In this document: piece after piece, positions 6,455-10,840 of the stretch
Layout: each line of letters begins with the position of its first letter
Numbering within the stretch: the stretch's first letter is position 1
The notes under the pieces: model-generated
Seen by the model: only the letters and a program-made list of their open reading frames with translations
Told to the model about the DNA's origin: nothing
Database searches by the model: none
NCBI GenBank assembly: GCA_900759435.1
Contig: CAAEVD010000193.1
Location: 1-10,840 of the forward strand
DNA from: an uncultured Collinsella sp.
GTDB lineage: Bacteria > Actinomycetota > Coriobacteriia > Coriobacteriales > Coriobacteriaceae
Reading direction: 5' to 3'
DNA: 10,840 nucleotides
Position numbers and translations under genes: made by a program

Positions 6455-6491
6455 AAAAGTAGAGATTAAGGCATGTCCCAAAAAACTACTT
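6455..6491. repeat. Dispersed palindromic repeat, partner of 1904-1941
   Basis: The core AAGGCATGTCCCAAAAA and the arms (AAGTAG at 6457-6462, CTACTT at 6486-6491) align along the full length with the reverse complement of the element after the peptidase gene (AGGCATGTCCCAAAAA with arms GGTAGA/TCTACC). The arms here have decayed to 6 bp. It lies between divergent metA and the dehydrogenase gene, so it cannot be the terminator of either; this argues for a dispersed repeat or a shared protein-binding site. Confidence 0.65.
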
Positions 6492-6523
6492 CGCTTTAGC
6501 CTAGCAAAGTGACGGCAGGACGC

Positions 6524-6529
6524 TACAAT
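6524..6529 (+). promoter_or_regulatory. Candidate -10 of the dehydrogenase gene
   Basis: TACAAT (5 of 6 to consensus) lies 37 bp before the start codon, giving a leader of about 31 nt. No good -35 is present: TAGCAA at 6502-6507 is at 16-bp spacing but poor. A small inverted repeat, CTTT-A-GC and GCAAAG (6494-6509), covers the -35 region and could bind an activator or repressor. Confidence 0.45.
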
Positions 6530-6566
6530 GATTCGACGCGAAAAACTCGGCCGAAAGGATACATAT

Positions 6567-7544
6567 ATGTACCAGACGCGTAAGATCGGTGTGGTCGGCC
6601 AGGGCCACGTAGGAGCACATGTCGCCAACAGCCTGCTTATGCAGGGCATTGCCGACGAGCTGTACCTGTGTGATATCAACGAGGCCAAGGTGACGTCCGA
6701 GGTCCAGGACCTGCGCGACTCCCTTTCGTTTGTCCCGTATAACACCAAGATCGTCAACTGCTACGACCACTACGAGGAGCTGGCCTGCTGCGACGTCATC
6801 GTCAACGCCGCCGGCAAGGTCGCGCTGGCCGCCGGCAACCGCGACGGCGAGCTGTTCTTTACCACCGACGCCGCCCGCACCTTTGCCAAACGCATCGTCG
6901 ACGCCGGCTTTGACGGCATCTTCGTGAGCATCTCCAACCCCTGCGACGTCGTGTGCACCGAGCTGTGGCACCTGACCGGCTACGATCCCAAGAAGATCAT
7001 CGGCTCGGGCTGCGGCCTGGACTCCGCCCGCCTGCGCACCGAGATCTCCAAGAAGGTCGGCGTGAGCCCCAAGTCCATCGACGCCTACATGATCGGCGAG
7101 CACGGCTTTAGCCAGCTTGCCGCCTTTAAGGCCGCGACCATCGCCGGCAAGAGCCTCAACGAGCTTCAGGCCGAAAACCCCGACAAGTACGCCTTTGACC
7201 ACATGGAGGTCGAGGAGCTCGCGCGCAAGGGCGGCTATGTGACCTACCAGGGCAAGCAGTGCACCGAGTACGCCGTCGCCAACTCCGCCGCGCGCGTCTG
7301 CGCCGCCGTGCTGCACAACGAGCACGCCGTGCTTTCCGCCTCTACGCTCATGACCGGCCAGTATGGCGAGGAGGGCATCTTTACCTCCCTGCCGTGCGTG
7401 ATCGGCGCCGGGGGCGTCGAGGAGGTCTACACGCTCGACCTGTCCGAGTACGAGCTCGAGGGCTTCCACAAGAGCTGCCAGCACATCCGCGACAACATCG
7501 CCCAGCTCGACTGGTGGGACGCCGAGGCCTACGACGCAAAGTAG
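6567..7544 (+). CDS. NAD-dependent L-lactate/2-hydroxyacid dehydrogenase family protein
   Basis: This 325-residue protein belongs to the lactate/malate dehydrogenase superfamily, closest by eye to L-2-hydroxyisocaproate dehydrogenases. It should reduce a 2-oxoacid with NADH. Visible: Rossmann motif GQGHVG (11-16) with Asp36 for the NAD ribose; SISNP (121-125); Asp152 and Arg155 in LDSARLR; active-site His179 in GEHG; then ARKGGYVTYQGK, which resembles hydroxyisocaproate dehydrogenase. The substrate loop (GKVALAAGNRDGEL, 83-96) lacks the QxxGETR pattern of lactate dehydrogenases and is shorter than in hydroxyisocaproate dehydrogenase, so pyruvate as substrate is uncertain. The start at 6567 has GAAAGGA 7 nt upstream; an in-frame ATG at 6528 lies on the proposed -10 and is rejected. 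A role in regenerating NAD during fermentation is plausible. The gene stands alone, followed by the large palindrome. Confidence 0.92.
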   Translation: MYQTRKIGVVGQGHVGAHVANSLLMQGIADELYLCDINEAKVTSEVQDLRDSLSFVPYNTKIVNCYDHYEELACCDVIVNAAGKVALAAGNRDGELFFTTDAARTFAKRIVDAGFDGIFVSISNPCDVVCTELWHLTGYDPKKIIGSGCGLDSARLRTEISKKVGVSPKSIDAYMIGEHGFSQLAAFKAATIAGKSLNELQAENPDKYAFDHMEVEELARKGGYVTYQGKQCTEYAVANSAARVCAAVLHNEHAVLSASTLMTGQYGEEGIFTSLPCVIGAGGVEEVYTLDLSEYELEGFHKSCQHIRDNIAQLDWWDAEAYDAK

Positions 7545-7565
7545 GCCGCTGGCTGCCGCAACCTT

Positions 7566-7761
7566 GCGAATCGAAGGTGAATACTTTTCCGCGAAGTGAA
7601 CGAGCAAAAACGAGCCCCCGAAGCATCGTCACTTTTCAGACGCCGTTTCCTGCGGTTTCGCTGAGTTTTTCCTGCAGTTTTGGCGTCAAAAAGTGTGGAT
7701 GCTTCGGGGGTCCAAAATAGGTCGTTCACTTCGCGGAAAAGTATTCACCTTCGTTTTTCGC
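7566..7761. repeat. Large palindromic element (about 196 bp) in a gene-free gap
   Basis: This fills most of the 300-bp gap 7545-7844. The outer arms 7572-7603 and 7722-7753 are perfectly complementary over 32 bp (beginning CGAAGGTGAATACTTTTCC). They extend outward by GCGAA/TTCGC (7566-7570 with 7757-7761) across a small bulge. After symmetric 11-nt internal loops (7604-7614 and 7711-7721) come 13 perfect pairs (CCCCCGAAGCATC, 7615-7627, with 7698-7710), then ACTTTT/AAAAGT (7631-7636 with 7689-7694) and GACGCC/GGCGTC (7639-7644 with 7682-7687). The 37-nt loop holds two near-identical 13-mers, TTTCCTGCGGTTT (7646-7658) and TTTCCTGCAGTTT (7668-7680). No convincing ORF or target-site duplication is seen. 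It may be a non-autonomous mobile repeat, a structured RNA, or a terminator for both flanking genes. Confidence 0.9.
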
Positions 7762-7789
7762 GCAGACACGGATCCGGCCGCCGCAACGC

Positions 7790-7821
7790 AAAACGGGACC
7801 CGCGCGCAGCGCAGACCCCGT
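7790..7821 (-). terminator. Intrinsic terminator of the SIS-domain gene
   Basis: On the minus strand ACGGGGTCTGCGC (7821-7809) pairs over 13 positions, including three G-U, with GCGCGGGTCCCGT (7805-7793) around a 3-nt TGC loop, followed by TTTTGCG. It begins 23 bp past the stop codon. The T-run is short (4) but the stem is strong. Confidence 0.75.
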
Positions 7822-7844
7822 CGTAAGAGGTTATTCCCGGTATA

Positions 7845-8813
7845 TTAGTACTGCTCGATGCCCATGTAGCGACGAACCTCGGGGCTGTGGTCGAAGACCT
7901 TGCCGCGGGCGGCGCGCAGCTCGCAGCTCATGTTGTAGAAGAAGATCGGCTCCAAGTACGAACGCACACTGGCGGGCACGTCGCCCACGCCGTACTCAAG
8001 CGCGTCGAGCACCATAATCGTATCGGTATGCGTGTTGAGGAACGCAAGAGCGCGCTCCTCCATGGGGCGGCACTCGCCCGCGCCAAGCTGCACAAAGTAG
8101 AACACGCCGGGCTCGGTGGCCTCGAAGGGACCGTGGAAATACTCGCCGGAGTGGATGTAGCAGCAGTGCTGCCACTGCATCTCCATGAGCGAGCAGATGG
8201 CCATGGCGTAGGTCTGGCTAAAGTTGGGTCCGGAGCCCAGGATATAGAAGAACTTATGCTGCTGGCAGAGCTCGGCAAAACGGGCGCCCAGCTCGGCGTT
8301 GACCTTCTCGCGAGCAGCGGGCAGCAGGGCATCCATCTGCTTAAGGCCGGCGTACATGTCGGCAAGCGCCTCGTAACCCTCCTGCTGGTCGAGCAGCTCG
8401 GCAGCCATCAGGGCGCCGATGCCCTGCGGGACCTCGGCCTGCGGCACGCCTTCGCCCCACGGATAGACCCAGGTGGTCCACTTGCCGTTGTCGATCTTGG
8501 AGCCCTCGCAGTCGGTCATGGCGACGACCTCGGCGCCGGCAGCCAACGCCATCTCGCAGCCGTCGACGACCTCCTGCGTGTTGCCGCTGTGGCTGCAGGC
8601 GATGACGAGCGACTTCTCACCAAGACTCTTGGGAGCCATCAGGCAAAACTCGCGCGCCGTGTAGACCGTCGAGGTAAACGTGGTGGCCTCGCGCTTGAGC
8701 AGTTCGTTAGCCGGCATGAGGTCGATCATCGAACCGCCGCAGGCGATCCAAAAGACGTTCTCGACCTTACCCTTGCGCTCGATAATTTCCTGAATCAGAT
8801 CGTGTGCGTTCAT
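7845..8813 (-). CDS. SIS-domain sugar-phosphate deglycase, FrlB (fructoselysine-6-phosphate) family
   Basis: This 322-residue cytoplasmic protein has two SIS (sugar isomerase) domains. Family members such as E. coli FrlB cleave 6-phosphorylated Amadori compounds to glucose 6-phosphate and an amino acid. Visible: ACGGS (24-28) and the phosphate loop CSHSGNTQEVV (73-83) in the first domain; GSGPN (193-197) in the second; SGEYFHGPFEATEPGV (222-237), nearly the same as the FrlB segment with its active-site Glu; and a C-terminal DHSPEVRRYMG resembling FrlB. Overall length is slightly under FrlB (340). The start at 8813 has GGAGGAG 7 nt upstream. It is preceded by its own promoter and two repeated operator-like sites and by a GntR/HutC regulator gene on the same strand. 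No kinase or transporter is in view, so the exact substrate (fructoselysine, another fructosamine, or an amino sugar) is open. Confidence 0.9.
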   Translation of the reverse strand: MNAHDLIQEIIERKGKVENVFWIACGGSMIDLMPANELLKREATTFTSTVYTAREFCLMAPKSLGEKSLVIACSHSGNTQEVVDGCEMALAAGAEVVAMTDCEGSKIDNGKWTTWVYPWGEGVPQAEVPQGIGALMAAELLDQQEGYEALADMYAGLKQMDALLPAAREKVNAELGARFAELCQQHKFFYILGSGPNFSQTYAMAICSLMEMQWQHCCYIHSGEYFHGPFEATEPGVFYFVQLGAGECRPMEERALAFLNTHTDTIMVLDALEYGVGDVPASVRSYLEPIFFYNMSCELRAARGKVFDHSPEVRRYMGIEQY

Positions 8814-8866
8814 GCTGAAGCTCCTCCTTGTGTGGCGGCTTTTGGCGACGGCTGCTCGTACCTGCT

Positions 8867-8886
8867 GTCGTTCTATGTTGTCCTAT
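8867..8886 (-). promoter_or_regulatory. Operator-like tandem repeat, copy B (overlaps transcription start)
   Basis: On the minus strand the site reads ATAGGACAACATAGAACGAC: two tandem 10-bp units of form ATAGRACRAC. It begins next to the -10 and covers the predicted start near 8879, where a bound protein would block transcription of the SIS gene. It matches copy A at 17 of 20 positions. Confidence 0.6.
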
Positions 8887-8914
8887 TTATAACACGTGTA
8901 ACAACGCCCGTGAA
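8886..8914 (-). promoter_or_regulatory. Promoter of the SIS-domain gene
   Basis: On the minus strand TTCACG (8914-8909; 4 of 6 to consensus) and TATAAA (8891-8886; 5 of 6) are 17 bp apart, and TG one base before the -10 makes it an extended -10. The leader would be about 65 nt. An 18-bp quasi-palindrome (8887-8904, TTATAACACGTGTAACAA, core ACACGTGT) overlaps the -10 and is an alternative operator for the adjacent GntR-type regulator. Confidence 0.6.
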
Positions 8915-8928
8915 GTCATCCCGGCAAA

Positions 8929-8948
8929 TTTGTTCTATGTTGTTCTAT
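8929..8948 (-). promoter_or_regulatory. Operator-like tandem repeat, copy A
   Basis: On the minus strand ATAGAACAACATAGAACAAA consists of two 10-bp units one helical turn apart. It lies 62 bp from copy B, close to six turns, on the same face of the DNA, and 9 bp past the regulator stop codon. The pair would suit a repressor that loops DNA across the promoter between them; the binding protein is presumably the adjacent HutC-type regulator. Confidence 0.55.
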
Positions 8949-8957
8949 CTGTGGACG

Positions 8958-9713
8958 TTAGATGTCGAAGACGTAGCGCGAGCCCACGATCTTTTGGCGG
9001 CCGAGCAGTAGAGGGCGCCCGCCGGCGTCGGTAAAGTAGGCCTCCATATAGAAGAGCGGCTCACCGACCGGCACCTCCAGCAGCGGGGCCGTTTGGGCAT
9101 CGGCAAGCGCAATCTCCACGGTGCAGGGGTCGGACTTGAGCGGCGCGCGACCCGAATGCTCGGCGACGAGCGCAAAGATTGAGTTATCGGTGAGGTCCTT
9201 GTCGGCCAGCGTCTGCAGGTAGGGATGGTCGGCGAGCACAAAGGCATTGTTCTCTAGCATGACGGGAATGCCGTCGGCCGTACGCACGCGCTCGACCACG
9301 ATAAGCTCGCAGCCGGGCTCCACGCCAAAGAACGCCGCATCTTCGTGCGTCGCCGCGACCACCGTGCGCGACACCAGACGCGCACCCGGCACCATGTCGT
9401 TGGCAGCACAACCCTCAGTAAAGCTCTGGACGTCACCCTTCTGGCGAATCTTGCGCTTGAGCTTGGGCGCACACACAAAGGTGCCCCTCCCCTGCTGGCG
9501 GTTGAGATACCCCGCGCGCGACAGCTCCTCGATGGCACGGCGCACGGTGATGCGTCCCACGCCGTAAGACTTCGCGAGCTCCATCTCGGAAGGAATGCGC
9601 GAGCCGGCCACGTACACGCCGCGCGCGATCTCGCCCTTCAGATCGTCCATAACCTGCTGGTACAGCGGCACGGCGGACACGTCAGCGCGGCCGGTTTTAT
9701 CGTCGAATGCCAT
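8958..9713 (-). CDS. GntR family (HutC/UTRA subfamily) transcriptional regulator
   Basis: This 251-residue protein has a winged helix-turn-helix at about 15-82 (PLYQQVMDDLKGEIARG, then GSRIPSEMELAKSYGVGR and ITVRRAIEELSRAGYL, and the wing QGRGTFV). It is followed by a UTRA ligand-binding domain at about 98-245 with the typical ERVRTADGIPVMLENN segment. UTRA domains usually bind small metabolites, often phosphorylated sugars, and release the repressor from DNA. It starts 2 bp after the recQ stop with GGAG 7 nt upstream inside the recQ end, so it may be co-transcribed with recQ. It is followed on the same strand by the SIS deglycase gene, which is its most likely target; E. coli frl genes also have a GntR-type regulator. 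The inducer is probably a deglycase substrate or product, an inference from context. Confidence 0.93.
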   Translation of the reverse strand: MAFDDKTGRADVSAVPLYQQVMDDLKGEIARGVYVAGSRIPSEMELAKSYGVGRITVRRAIEELSRAGYLNRQQGRGTFVCAPKLKRKIRQKGDVQSFTEGCAANDMVPGARLVSRTVVAATHEDAAFFGVEPGCELIVVERVRTADGIPVMLENNAFVLADHPYLQTLADKDLTDNSIFALVAEHSGRAPLKSDPCTVEIALADAQTAPLLEVPVGEPLFYMEAYFTDAGGRPLLLGRQKIVGSRYVFDI

Positions 9714-9715
9714 CG

Positions 9716-10840
9716 TTACGCTCCATCCCGTGCATGCTCGGACTCAAACTCTTCAATCGCCGCCATAAACTGCTCGCCAAAGGCGTCGGCCTTTTTCTCG
9801 CCAATGCCGTTGACCTGGATCAGCTCGTCGCGCGTCTGCGGGCGCAGGCGGCACAGGCCGCGCAGGGCCTTGTCGGAAAAGACCATATACGGCGCCATCT
9901 CCAGCTCCGCAGAGATCTCCTTGCGGAGGGCACGCAGGCGCTCGAACAGCTCAGCATCGTCGCCAACGCGCGGGCGCTGGTCCAGCTCGGCTTCCTCGCG
10001 CAGCAGATCCACCGCACGGCGGGCGCGGGCCGAGGCCTTGCGCTTGGACGCACGACGCTTAACGGTAAAGGCAAACGCCTCATCCTCGACCTCGCCAGCA
10101 CGCGGGCCCAGCCCCACGACCGGGTATTGCCCCTGCGAGGTTGCCAAATAACCGCGGCCGCACAGCTGCCCGATGATGTCCTTAATGCGTCCGACCGACT
10201 CACTCGACAGCTCACCATAGCCGCAGTCCTCGTCCAAATGCATCTGGCGAATGCGCTCGGTGTTGCCGCCGTGAAGCACATCGGCGATGAGCGACTTGCC
10301 AAAGCGCATGGGACGCGTGGCCACATAACGCACGGCGGCACGGGCCATATCGGTGACGTCCTCGACCTCGAACTGCGTGAGACAGTTGCTGCAGTTGCCG
10401 CAGCCCTCGGCGTCGTCTGCCGTGCCGCCCGCGGCGGCTGCCGCATGCTCGGCCGCGGCCTCGTCGCCAAAATAGCGCAGCATGTATTCGCGCAGGCAGC
10501 CGGTGGTATTGCAGTAGCCCTCCATCTGGCTGAGCAGGCGATAACGGTTCTGGAGCGCCCGCGCGCGCTGCTCGTCGTCAAGCGCCTCGTCAGCCGCATC
10601 GCCGCGGTCGATCAAAAAGCGGCGCATGCGAAAATCGTTACCGTTCCACAGCAAGTGACAGCTGGCCGGGTCGCCATCGCGGCCGGCGCGGCCCGCCTCT
10701 TGGTAGTACGCTTCAATGCTCTCGGGCACGTTGTTGTGAATCACATAGCGCACGTTGGGCTTGTCGATGCCCATGCCAAAGGCGTTGGTGGCGACCATCA
10801 CCTGGATATCGTCGTCGATAAAGGCACGCTGGCTCTGGCG
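9716..10840 (-). CDS. recQ: ATP-dependent DNA helicase RecQ, C-terminal part
   Basis: The frame is open to the window edge; 374 C-terminal residues are visible and the N-terminal helicase half with the Walker motifs lies outside. RecQ unwinds DNA 3' to 5' in recombination and fork repair. The visible part starts in helicase motif V (VATNAFGMGIDKPNVRYVIH), then motif VI (YYQEAGRAGRDGD). The RecQ zinc-binding domain follows, with one Cys in NTTGCLREY and three in CGNCSNC. A winged-helix RQC region (about 155-245) precedes a basic KRRASKRKASARARR stretch and a C-terminal HRDC domain (about 283-365, with RPQTRDELIQVNGIGEKKA). Spacing between the first zinc Cys and the CxxCxxC group is 32 residues, against 17 in E. 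coli RecQ, because of an Ala-rich insertion. The apparent internal GTG start near 10801 is not real; the frame continues upstream with RQSQRAFIDDDIQ. Confidence 0.95.
   Translation of the reverse strand, partial: RQSQRAFIDDDIQVMVATNAFGMGIDKPNVRYVIHNNVPESIEAYYQEAGRAGRDGDPASCHLLWNGNDFRMRRFLIDRGDAADEALDDEQRARALQNRYRLLSQMEGYCNTTGCLREYMLRYFGDEAAAEHAAAAAGGTADDAEGCGNCSNCLTQFEVEDVTDMARAAVRYVATRPMRFGKSLIADVLHGGNTERIRQMHLDEDCGYGELSSESVGRIKDIIGQLCGRGYLATSQGQYPVVGLGPRAGEVEDEAFAFTVKRRASKRKASARARRAVDLLREEAELDQRPRVGDDAELFERLRALRKEISAELEMAPYMVFSDKALRGLCRLRPQTRDELIQVNGIGEKKADAFGEQFMAAIEEFESEHARDGA

Noticed and set aside
6356..6566. SAM riboswitch or T-box before metA
   Set aside because: The metA ribosome site follows a short leader without the conserved helices or a terminator/antiterminator pair that I could recognise.
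7566..7761. Retron or integron attC interpretation of the large palindrome
   Set aside because: No reverse transcriptase or integrase gene is in the window and the integron core-site sequences are absent.

Overview
The window looks like a chromosomal segment of a high-G+C Gram-positive gut bacterium, most likely a coriobacterium (class Coriobacteriia, possibly Collinsella). This is inferred from codon use, strong AAGGAG-type ribosome sites, the gene families and the style of the intergenic repeats; no search was run. All visible genes lie in a mostly housekeeping or metabolic setting, with one accessory module, hicAB.

Layout, left to right. Positions 1-1899 (+) hold the C-terminal two thirds of an M16C insulinase-type metallopeptidase, ending at a hairpin terminator. 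The 308-bp gap 1900-2207 contains no gene but holds that terminator, two consecutive long hairpins of one repeat family, and the terminator of the next gene. Positions 2208-3863 (-) encode a membrane-anchored protein of unusual composition: zinc ribbon, transmembrane helix, EF-hand loop, leucine-rich-like repeats and YD repeats. Positions 4077-4662 (+) carry a hicA-hicB toxin-antitoxin pair of visibly lower G+C. The pair has its own promoter, possible operators, and 25-bp inverted repeats on both sides. Next come 5-formyltetrahydrofolate cyclo-ligase (4809-5405, +) and, convergent with it, the MetA homoserine O-acyltransferase (5429-6355, -). A lactate/2-hydroxyacid dehydrogenase (6567-7544, +) is divergent from metA.

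The 300-bp gap 7545-7844 has no gene but contains a near-perfect palindromic element of about 196 bp and a terminator. The last three genes are on the minus strand and read from right to left: recQ (partial, running off the window), a GntR/HutC regulator starting 2 bp after recQ, and an FrlB-like SIS-domain sugar-phosphate deglycase. The 144 bp between regulator and deglycase carry a good promoter and two copies of a 20-bp site made of tandem 10-bp repeats, one of which overlaps the predicted transcription start. This reads as a self-contained repressor-enzyme unit for an amino-sugar or Amadori-type substrate, without kinase or transporter in view.

The most notable unexplained content is intergenic: at least four families of palindromic repeats in about 11 kb, including the large palindrome behind the dehydrogenase gene. 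No rRNA, tRNA, CRISPR array or insertion sequence was recognised.
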